This document shows, piece by piece, positions 56,701 to 64,000 of a stretch of 64,000 bases of DNA. The notes beneath the pieces were generated by a model that searched no databases, was not told the DNA's origin, and saw only the letters and a list, made by a program, of their open reading frames with translations. This DNA is from Hygrocybe punicea (Eukaryota; Basidiomycota; Agaricomycetes; Agaricales; Hygrophoraceae). A program made the position numbers and the translations under genes. How positions within the stretch are numbered: position 1 is the stretch's first letter; every line of letters begins with the position of its first letter. The stretch covers positions 5,201,590-5,265,589 of the forward strand of contig OY744471.1 in assembly GCA_963556145.1 (NCBI GenBank). The letters are read 5' to 3'.

Positions 56701-59700
56701 TGAGTATATCATTATCAACGACATCAGACAAGTTGTCATCACTGGAATAGTCAACATTAGTAGGTTCAGTGCAAGAGTCAGACAAATCATCACAGCCTAG
56801 ATTGTCAAAAATTTGGTTTTGCACTGGTTCTTTTCTGGCCCTTTTGGTCTTTGTTTTGGTGCGTCTTTTCTTTGGTTCCATAGTGGCAAGACGTATCCAG
56901 TCATACAGTGATACATTATCATACAAGGCGGGTCTGAACATATAATTATTTACTTTGGAAAGTCCAATGTATGCGCCATTATTCTTACCAATAACAACCT
57001 TTTGTGCATTATTTTGGTCTTCACATATATTAGGAATTTCTTCATCAGACCATGCACTGATAACCTCTTTAACATAAGATCTCCAAAAGAATGGCACGAA
57101 TTTATGACTGGTGTAGTGATCAGGATTTCCAAGGACATATAATGAAGCCATTGGAGCACCAATTTCCATTTTGGAGGTGAGTGAATTGACTATTTGTGTA
57201 AACAGCTTTCTGACTTTGTCTTTTCTTTTTAGGTCGCCACCAATCATTTCGGAATTCTTATCAAAAATACTTTTTATCACTTCAAAAATGCTATAGGTCT
57301 TCAAGGAGAATTTTGTAATATAATCTGTTATGTATGCAACTATGGCCTTTATAGCAGTACCTGATAATAAGCTGGTCACATCAGAATTGCATCGTAGCAT
57401 ATATGTAACTTCAGGTGTCACCGTGTTCATCCAAGGTTCACCATGCTTGAGGTTGAGAGCACCAGTGTTAGGTTCTACAAAAGTTTGTTGAAAGATATCA
57501 CGGGGAAATCGTCGTTTACATTCACCTTTCGAATTAAGACAGTATGGCTTTTTTTTGCCATCATGCCTGTTATGTACATTTAATCGCAATAAAAGATCAT
57601 CTACAACATCTTGAAACCTTTGCCACCATGTTGATCTTTTGTTGTGATATTGACAATTCATGGAACAATTATATGATGGTGGATCTGGCATGACACATGT
57701 TGGTGGTTGATATTCAGGTTTCGACATTGTCTGTTCCATTTTCTGTGATACCTCATCTTTAGAACCTGTCATGAATTGTCCTACACACAAACTTTCCAAA
57801 TATTCCACTAATCTTTTCTGAAAGTCAGAATTTTCACCCATAATTTTGTCACGTATTTCCTGAGGTGTAAGGCATCCCTTTATCCACAACAGCATATGAA
57901 GATGCAAGGTAAGACGTCCTTGTTCCTCTACCGTTGCATAATAACCTGATGTGTTTCCATACAGGCCAGGATGAGATTCATTTATTCCTAATATATGTTT
58001 GATGAACATTTCAGTAGTAAAGTGAAAAAAGCGGGCTCCAGCAACTGGATTGTTTGCAATTAGTTTGTAACAATCCTGGGGTAGACGTAGTTTAGGATAA
58101 AACTTTTCTTTGTTGTCAGCATAATATAAGCATAGTGGGTGATTGATGTCTGCAGGTGCAAAAGTGATAAACCAAGTCGGAGCACCAATATAGGATATCA
58201 GAGACCAAATCTCATTTCGCATGTATTTCTTGTTAGTAATTGAACCTTTGACCTGACCAGCTACGTGATCCAGATCAGAAATGAGTTTATAGCATGCTTT
58301 CTCTTCTGATGTATCCGGTTTGACTCTATCACCTCTAGATAATCTTTTAGAGAGGTCATCCAAAACAGCTGTATTGATATTCATCAGGCGATTTGCAATA
58401 TCGTTGAAATTATGTTTATTAGTCAACAAATATCCTCCGGTTGTACTGTCTTTGATTTGTTCTTGATTGAATGCAATCAATGGAAAATAGGGATCGGTTT
58501 GAAATCTTTTGTCATGGTACATCAGGAGATGTCTTTTGTGCATCATATCACTGATGCTTAAAACATCATTGTCTATGCTGCTAATACCACCCAAGCCATA
58601 TGGAAATAGGCAGGGAAACATCATAGGATATAACTGAGGATTATTAAAGAACGATTCTGGATTTCTAGCATGGCTTATGGCAAGAACACCACCATGGTCA
58701 TCTATCAAGTGCTTGGTCGCTCTAGCTATTAATGCCTTTGGACTTGTAATATCTAGATTTTCGCCAGTTATTCCACTAACAACAAAGGGACAAGGCCCAT
58801 CTTCCACACCATCTTCCACTTCATTGTCAAATGCACTAGTGGCTTCTGGTTCCTTATTTGTGTCTGCTGGTCGATATGCAACCACAACAGGAATTCCATG
58901 ATCTGGATATTGTGCTAGATTTTCATAGGAGATATCTAAATCATAGTAATCCATGTGATTCAATTTCAGCCATTCTAAAGCTGCAGAAACTCGCCTTCGG
59001 CGAACCAATAAAGGCGTTCGCTCCATGTCTTCTGGAGTTGGTCTGGCAGGACCAGTGAAAATAAACGCTAGCACTTCATCAAGTTCTTTAATTGTTGGAG
59101 GCAACCGTTGATATATCTTTGGTGTTGGGTTTTGAAACATGATGGCATTTGCTTTCATTTTATGCATCCCAGAGGAGACACGAACAATACATTTGTTGTG
59201 ACGAACACGGGCAATCAAAAGTTGTTCAGCAAATGTTAGATTTTGAAGTTGTGCAGGAATTCTTCCCATCCAAAGTCCATTCGCCAAAGCATATTTGGGA
59301 GTTTGGCCTTTATTCAGACTGAGCACACATGGTTTGCATATCCATTTACATGTGTCATCTAGCACTGGACCTTTGATATCCTCTATTGGATCAGAACAAT
59401 GATATCGTTCACATCTTGTGATTCCCATATTGTCTCTAGTTAATATTTTCAGATTAACCTTCGTCTTTGACAATAAAGACATGTTTTTCAATGCAACCAA
59501 TTGACCACATACAGCACACCCACTTTCTTGGAAACATTCAGGTGATGTATCTCTGCACCAGTTGCTGATTATGGTTTCCTTCAATTCAATAGATGGAGGA
59601 GGAGGAGGAAATAATTGCTCATCTGACTTGTCCAATTCTTCTTTCATTTGAGCCTGAGTTTCTTCTTTGCCGCACTCATTTGTTTCTGTCATTTTTTGTC

Positions 59701-60772
59701 TTCTGTACCACTGTTTACACAGGTCTTTATGTGATTTAATATCATGCACATGAAAAATAGAAACATGAGTATCACAAGCTGAACAATTATGCCTCATTAA
59801 TGCCACAGATAGATCTTGTCCATGTAATCTTCGTAATGTCTTTGACAAATATATACCATGTATTGTTGTTATTTCACCAATATCCTTCACTGTCAAATTT
59901 GGCAGAAGTTCATGTAAAGGCATTTTAACACATGCATATGTTTTTCTATCTTCATATAAAGTGTTGGCTGTTTGTTCATCAATATGCCCCACATATTCGA
60001 ATAATATGTCAGAATCATGGTTGATATTATTAGACGGTAGCATAAAAGATTGAAGAAAGCTAAACTTGAATGTTGGTATTCGTTTACCACCACCAATGTA
60101 GTCATATCTATGAACGAAATTTATATATAAAGATTTAAACAAGTGTCCGAATAAATTCAAATTGAACACAATTATGTTTGAACGGCTATGCCGTATTATG
60201 AAACATAGTGTGGTCCACAGCAACGTTGCATGTGATAGAGAACTAGTAATACAATGAAATAAATATGTTTTGAAATCATGTCGTCTCAATAGCGATCGCA
60301 TGAGCAATGCTTTGATCATTTTACAACGACATTGGACAGTGATAGGTTTGAGAAGACAATACAAAGCAAAGAGATATTTAGGAGGTAAGAAATATCTTCT
60401 GGCATATTGAATAGAACGTATTCGCATTTTGAAGGCGCTATTTTTAAATGTAGTCCAAACGAATAATGGATCGACTGTCAAGTTATCTTTTGTTTCTTTT
60501 GTTATTCCAATGATCTTTACATATAGTGTTGCATTTATTTGCATCAATATTGTTGCATCGCCCTGATCTGGGGCCAACTCATGTTCTATGAGTTTTCTTT
60601 GAAAAACACCCAATTCTTGGGTCAAGGTCGATATCACAGGACATGAAATTGGTTCAGGAGAGATATACATAAGTTTGTCTTGGCATAGTTGTGGAAACAA
60701 TGTTGCATTTGCAAGGAAATATAGATAAGTCAAACATGCAATGCAGACACGGATGATGTTGTGGGGATTCAT
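53027..60772 (-). CDS. Helitron Rep/helicase with C-terminal USP-like domain
   Basis: A single uninterrupted frame of 2581 aa. The first 280 residues look unlike Helitron proteins and may be leader; an internal start at 59923 (MPLHELLPNLTVKDIGEI) is plausible. Then come Cys/His clusters (NCSACDTHVSIFHVHDIKSH; CAVCGQL), a DUF6570-like block, the HUH rolling-circle motif LHLHMLLW (about 958), the two-Tyr motif YITDYITK (about 1147), a PIF1 helicase with Walker A GGMAGTGKS (about 1705) and Walker B FIDEVSML (about 1775), and motif VI-like YTCLSRSAS. Residues 2310-2581 add an unusual tail. DWSCAYDSLF resembles a ubiquitin-specific-protease Cys box, two CxxC pairs (CLKCINC, CQLC) follow, and YTLRGIVYFGDAHFTARIF plus WFHDG resembles the His box. 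The ORF has no stop or frameshift, so the element may be active. Exact 5'-TC and 3'-CTRR ends were not located. Confidence 0.85.
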   Translation of the reverse strand: MNPHNIIRVCIACLTYLYFLANATLFPQLCQDKLMYISPEPISCPVISTLTQELGVFQRKLIEHELAPDQGDATILMQINATLYVKIIGITKETKDNLTVDPLFVWTTFKNSAFKMRIRSIQYARRYFLPPKYLFALYCLLKPITVQCRCKMIKALLMRSLLRRHDFKTYLFHCITSSLSHATLLWTTLCFIIRHSRSNIIVFNLNLFGHLFKSLYINFVHRYDYIGGGKRIPTFKFSFLQSFMLPSNNINHDSDILFEYVGHIDEQTANTLYEDRKTYACVKMPLHELLPNLTVKDIGEITTIHGIYLSKTLRRLHGQDLSVALMRHNCSACDTHVSIFHVHDIKSHKDLCKQWYRRQKMTETNECGKEETQAQMKEELDKSDEQLFPPPPPSIELKETIISNWCRDTSPECFQESGCAVCGQLVALKNMSLLSKTKVNLKILTRDNMGITRCERYHCSDPIEDIKGPVLDDTCKWICKPCVLSLNKGQTPKYALANGLWMGRIPAQLQNLTFAEQLLIARVRHNKCIVRVSSGMHKMKANAIMFQNPTPKIYQRLPPTIKELDEVLAFIFTGPARPTPEDMERTPLLVRRRRVSAALEWLKLNHMDYYDLDISYENLAQYPDHGIPVVVAYRPADTNKEPEATSAFDNEVEDGVEDGPCPFVVSGITGENLDITSPKALIARATKHLIDDHGGVLAISHARNPESFFNNPQLYPMMFPCLFPYGLGGISSIDNDVLSISDMMHKRHLLMYHDKRFQTDPYFPLIAFNQEQIKDSTTGGYLLTNKHNFNDIANRLMNINTAVLDDLSKRLSRGDRVKPDTSEEKACYKLISDLDHVAGQVKGSITNKKYMRNEIWSLISYIGAPTWFITFAPADINHPLCLYYADNKEKFYPKLRLPQDCYKLIANNPVAGARFFHFTTEMFIKHILGINESHPGLYGNTSGYYATVEEQGRLTLHLHMLLWIKGCLTPQEIRDKIMGENSDFQKRLVEYLESLCVGQFMTGSKDEVSQKMEQTMSKPEYQPPTCVMPDPPSYNCSMNCQYHNKRSTWWQRFQDVVDDLLLRLNVHNRHDGKKKPYCLNSKGECKRRFPRDIFQQTFVEPNTGALNLKHGEPWMNTVTPEVTYMLRCNSDVTSLLSGTAIKAIVAYITDYITKFSLKTYSIFEVIKSIFDKNSEMIGGDLKRKDKVRKLFTQIVNSLTSKMEIGAPMASLYVLGNPDHYTSHKFVPFFWRSYVKEVISAWSDEEIPNICEDQNNAQKVVIGKNNGAYIGLSKVNNYMFRPALYDNVSLYDWIRLATMEPKKRRTKTKTKRARKEPVQNQIFDNLGCDDLSDSCTEPTNVDYSSDDNLSDVVDNDILMEIDEIPKPDSLSRHAGTEIADKTNEVDLNKLTKFENDYTLHSNHPQYLTHHAKMKGNDPFIVPNFIPNTLPRADRGDREYYCCTMLTFFKPWRSGKELKSKLQTWDNAFIDHEFSKKELEIMKYFGLRYECLDARDDFSAKRQKNNTANIRYSWATSNGLDELDDMHNAEFAFNGDDFNNNIDEDNNDTEILLKLGQKGQKRKDQMLITERTLKRSGWLDDCIDGTPDIGPLIPIEPPVVQSAKLWRTAVLAKKKEIINDRNKNLPTNTATINKLGNFQYNDVKIVDAAYINHMFIPANRADRHLIDVTINDYKLNTDQKRAFHIIANHSTLINGSDKLRMYLGGMAGTGKSQVIKALTSFFGKHNENHRFVVLAPTGGAAALVNGSTYHSILGINQGGSSRSLAQVRANLDGVDYIFIDEVSMLSCRDMYKISAQCAKARGVYDEPFGGINMIFAGDFGQLPPAMSGAPLYSGTVGVQINSSQTIANQEAAIGKALWHQITTVVILRENMRQTNQSEEDVQLRLALENMRYKACTPKDIAFLRTRVAGKGPNDPKLAQKKFRNVSVITALNAQKDKINELGIQRFAAENRRPLTSFYSIDRWNDPTSSNSKRKSHHMSTILDPIRHTKILEPSLQKLLWSQPHASSSDHMPGRLDLCVGMPVMLRNNDATECCITKGAEGIVVGWQSAIGPEQQTVLDTLFVRLLNPPKKINIEGLPENVVPITKHVTSTMCSLPNDDVISLSREQVLVLPNFAMTDYACQGRTRPNNVVDLSSCRNHQSYYTCLSRSASAAGTIIMQGFDPKVITGGASGYLRQEFRELELLDEITKLKYQGLLPDHVKGDQRNSIIDQFRKWKGKSYIPKNIHHAIAWKATEQLNQYTTQPSPWQLIKHMNKNQKADFRNLNFVPAKGTVPITVTHKNSMANVLQNKKRKLQQVVSSSSIVKKRRKTSTIELNEPKGFIWDAEDWSCAYDSLFTILLAIWNEDPSSWKKRFNSINEILKILSLGFKRSKNHTTDLETVRNTIRHLLHQDKPEIFPYGQVGIAISDLAHYIMKANEPMTSTCLKCINCENITILENDRCDAIFHCSYSFSGTISTCLAQIIVNRQRHKCQLCWGEITKFIAFNKIPPLIMFTVDSIENLIISQVINLSIDDISTAYTLRGIVYFGDAHFTARIFINSMVWFHDGISTRSICINEGDIDNFSNINLLSCNGNNAVLFIYAQS

Positions 60773-61860
60773 GAGGATTTGTGACAGTAAGAGGAAACAC
60801 CGCCCATTTAACTAGTCAAGTGGTTCGGATCATGAATAACAATTAACACAATGGGATTGATCATATGACATTATATTATTTGTAAGCTTTTCCCAAAACA
60901 CCATAAGGCGTGCCTGAATCTTTAGAAATCTGTGTTTACTTTTTTTATTCCATTCTATGTTCCTGTGACATGCCTTGATACAGGCCAAAAATGCATCTGT
61001 ATCATGAATAGCTGCCTTACGATCTTATTAGGGGTCTGGCTGACAAGACATTGATCAAACCGACTGAGAAGAACAATGGTACCCCCTTTTAAGATATTTT
61101 GTGGATTTAATCTTCAGAGTCTCAGTGATATTTATTTCTGGCTTGCTCAACAGACAAAACAGGTATTGAAGTTGAACAACCAGGCTGTTTGACAACTGTG
61201 CATATTTGACAATTGCTTGGTAATTCATGGAAATTATCATTGTTCTTCATCCTTGTCAGAAATACATTGTCATTTTTATGGAGCTGTACGTATCATTCCC
61301 ACACAAGTATACTGTATTATTCTGGTACCAAAGAGTCATAGCTCCCCTTGGAGTGACAGTTATATCTTCCACTACAAGAGGGGGTTTTGTTACTCTTGTA
61401 TCATTGTATCCTCATTTAATAGGTCCATAAAGTTCGTGATTCTGGTTTCTTACATATATTCAATTTGAATTTTCATTAGCCCGAATGAGAGTCATCTCAG
61501 GTTGTCCTTCTCAAGTTGAGTGTGTAGGTGGTTGTACAACTGAACTGAAAGTAATGCATTCACCAGGATATATTTTAGACAAACAGATTTTCAGTCAACA
61601 AGATTGATGCCTTATGCTGTATCTATGCTCACTATCATGCTCAATTCTTATGGTCATAGGACAGTAACACAAACCATTTTTAACGGAGCAAAAAGAAATA
61701 CATATATAGAAACTGTACAAATGTTAATAGTAGCGATGTATGAGGAGGACATTTGAGGGCACAGATTGTCACCAAGTTTCCAGAAATCAACGACTGGGAT
61801 ACAGTTTTTTTAGTCAAATATAATGAATACTCCACAAAAGAAGGACTTACTCCTCCAAAA
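60773..61860. other. no gene seen
   Basis: Contains the presumed 5' end of the Helitron and the 3' flank of the next gene. Only short frames; no repeat structure noticed. Confidence 0.4.
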
Positions 61861-63784
61861 TTAAGGCCCGGGATCAAGTTTGGATGTCGATGGCTTGGGA
61901 GATGAAGGCCTCGTTTGGCTTGGAGTAATGGAGAGTAGGATTTCGGGTGGAACGATGTTGCTCCAATCCACATCCATTGATGAAGCGCTGGGCTCTGCAG
62001 GGGTCGATGACTGGTGGCGTGACGATGCACGCGTATTGGGACGGAATCCTAGGACATGGAGAAGATCAGAATTGGAATATATACAGCCTATGATGTAATG
62101 TTGAAATACATACCCGGAGTCGGAGACTTCTTCGGTGGCTTCACCAGGTTGAGTTTCTCTACGATAATGCCCGCTTGCTCCGAAGCAACATCCAATTTCC
62201 TCCTCTTTGCCATCTCGCCATCCTCGTGACCATCGCTGGGAGACATCTTTTCAGGTTCGGGAGATCCGTCATCGTTGTCCATGGTTATATCATTATCAAC
62301 ATCCAACAACCCCGCCCACTCTGGTCCTAAAATGTCCAACTTCGCGGATTCCGGTGCCACAACATCCGGCTCGGGGGCGATGGGTGGCTTAATCTCCATT
62401 GTCAATTTCTCCAATGCCGATTGCCGGGTTGTGCGCGACGACCCAATTTCAACAGCGACTGCGAGATGTCAGTGCATTAATCATAACAAGGTGAGCAACG
62501 TACGCATTTGGGCCTTAGACCGCTTCTTCTTTACCGGGGCTACGTCCTCCTCCATCTTTATGTCGTCTATACATGAATAAATGTGTTGGATCATCGTTTT
62601 GATATTCGGAATTCAATAACTCACCCTCATCGTCGTCCTCGGCTTTGGACTTGATTGTGCGCTCTGTCATGATGAAGGGTTTGCATGTATGACAATCACA
62701 GACAATGAAAGTACTTACTGGACTTGGGCTTGGGCTTGGGCTTCTTTTTGTCCTTCTCGGACGAATTGTCTGCGCCACCTGAATATTCAATAGATCTATA
62801 CACCACTATGGTTGAAAATTTGTACAAACCAGCAGAAGATGCCTTCTGTTTTTTGACCGATTTTGACTTGGCTTTGCCCTTGCCCTTGCCCTGGGCAACT
62901 GGCTCCTCTGCAAATGTACTATATCATTAGCACAATCACACATGTAATTCTAGATCACACCTTCATCATCATCTGCCACATCAGAATCGACGAGGACACT
63001 ATGTCCTTTACACCAAGCAATAACATGACCGATGATCTCGAGCTTTGTGGCATCCGGAAGCCCACCGAATGACCAATTTGCCAAGGTTCCGCTGTGCCAT
63101 GCTGGCACGGATTCGTCGTATTTTGCCCAATCTATGATGCCAGACGTGAGAATTCATTTGGCCATAAATACATATATACTTACCTAGATCCTCGGGCTTG
63201 ATCTCGGTGTTCACAGCGCCATGTTGAATCAAAGCCGATGGAGAATGTTTCCCAACATAAAATTCTTTCAGGAGCCAATCATCGAAGATCTTGCTTCGCC
63301 AGTCACGGGTAACCTCGTTTGCCCGTTTCGCCACCAAGACTTCTGCCCAAATTTCGTCCATGACGGTGTCGGTATACTTGAGGTAATCCCGAAGTGAATC
63401 GGTCCCTTCCTTATCATTTTTGACGTAGTCCGGCGAGTAGTTGGGTGCCTTGTTGTATGCGATGGCTGCTGTCGCGTAGATGTACATATCCATTTGATAA
63501 ATCAAGCGACGGAGCGGTTCCTCGTATCGTTCGGGGATTTCGCGCCATAACTCACCTCGGGCGGTGGCATCGTGGGGGTGTGTCTTCAGTACATAGAGAT
63601 TACGAGAAAATACGGGAATGGTGCCGGATTCCTTGTTGGGTGCCGGAATCTTGGGCGGGACCATGTACTGGATTTGGAAGATGCGATGTAGCTCCTGCAG
63701 CTTTTTGGGCGGCGCATCAGGCCAGTACTTGAAGGCGGCGGGATTGACAGCGGGAGTCGAGGTTTTGACGACTGGCAAGGACAT
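61861..63784 (-). CDS. Charged nuclear-type protein, eight exons
   Basis: Exons 63184-63784, 62961-63131, 62830-62907, 62719-62778, 62625-62663, 62504-62566, 62114-62458 and 61861-62048 (introns 45-65 nt, all phase 1) give 514 aa from the ATG at 63782-63784 to TAA at 61861-61863. Residues 1-255 look folded (FKYWPDAPPKKLQELHRIFQ, LYVLKTHPHDATARGELW, YEEPLRRLIYQMDMYIYATA, DWAKYDESVPAWHSGTLANW, IIGHVIAWCKGH). Next are acidic DSDVADDDE and Lys-rich tracts (KGKGKAKSKSVKKQK; KDKKKPKPKPKSK; PVKKKRSKAQ) that look like nuclear-localisation signals. The C-terminal third is acidic and Pro/Ser-rich (GPEWAGLLDVDNDITMDNDD; AKRRKLD). No catalytic motif and no family is recognised. It could be a chromatin- or transcription-associated mushroom protein; that is inference. 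Eight consistent splice phases make the model itself strong. Confidence 0.78.
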
Positions 63785-64000
63785 GGTAGATGAAATAAAA
63801 GTTTTTTGGTCGACGTGTGAGGCGATTTGAGAGCAAAAGAAAAGGGCGGATTTATTACTCAACGCTCCAGACTATGAATACAGATGTCACGACCACGTGA
63901 CCAGATCAATCGCCACATGTTCGACCTCATGTTCGGCTTCTTTGCATGCATAAACAACAGATCTATTTATTTATGTTTTTGATGTGGCTCGAGCTTAGAA
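63785..64000. other. 5' flank of the last gene
   Basis: Promoter side of the minus-strand gene starting at 63784. No further gene is visible before the window ends. Confidence 0.4.

Overview
The window looks like an accessory, transposon-rich stretch of an Agaricomycete (mushroom-forming basidiomycete) chromosome. The evidence is very short GT-AG introns (about 38-66 nt) in almost every gene, families typical of Agaricomycetes (DUF6535 membrane proteins, DUF7708-NACHT receptors, a 7-TM family of the 'LLIILRVA' type, WW-domain low-complexity proteins), and the element mix (PAT-like DIRS, Helitron, pogo-type DDE transposase, foldback MITEs). The species cannot be named from the sequence.

Layout. 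1-2.5 kb: only an unresolved gene remnant. 2.5-3.9 kb: an intact MFS monocarboxylate-type transporter (+). 4-6 kb: a possible decayed F-box/LRR-like stretch. 6.0-7.8 kb: a WW-domain, glycine-zipper, His/Gln-repeat protein (-) whose WW domain is completed by a 12-nt microexon. 8.2-13.4 kb: a two-gene immune-type cluster (-). It holds a small stand-alone protein resembling the MLKL N-terminal helical bundle and, upstream of it, an intact nine-exon NLR of about 1103 aa (DUF7708, NACHT, winged helix, four-copy beta-type repeat, C-terminal MLKL-like bundle). 13.5-16.8 kb: a DUF6535 protein with a partial tandem copy behind it. 19-20.2 kb: a 7-TM protein with a probable GC-AG intron.

20.4-26.1 kb is a structurally complete DIRS-order retrotransposon (Gag, RT-RNase H, tyrosine recombinase) with PAT-type split direct repeats. 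It sits 46 bp behind the stop of a CFT1/CPSF160 gene copy (26.2-31.3 kb, -). That copy has 22 recognisable exons but lacks its 5' end and carries one frameshift, so it looks like a recent pseudogene. A non-autonomous long-TIR element (about 31.37-33.33 kb) with a C-rich minisatellite core lies between it and a divergent ankyrin-repeat gene (33.35-34.84 kb, +). A pogo-type transposase with a C-terminal SAP-like motif follows (35.7-38.3 kb, +, frameshifted).

38.3-51.5 kb is almost gene-free and built of repeats: a TGASTCA cluster, an AGATAAGGG tandem array, palindrome arrays, foldback MITEs, and a 6.8-kb structure bounded by 1,170-bp near-identical inverted arms (44691-45860 and 50300-51469). 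51.5-60.8 kb holds a PIF1-helicase scrap and a large Helitron-type Rep/helicase ORF (2581 aa) whose C-terminus looks like a ubiquitin-specific-protease domain; that tail is tandemly duplicated. 61.9-63.8 kb is an intact eight-exon gene for an unrecognised, highly charged protein.

Exon boundaries were worked out by hand from splice signals, reading-frame phase and family resemblance. Family names come from recognition, not from database searches.
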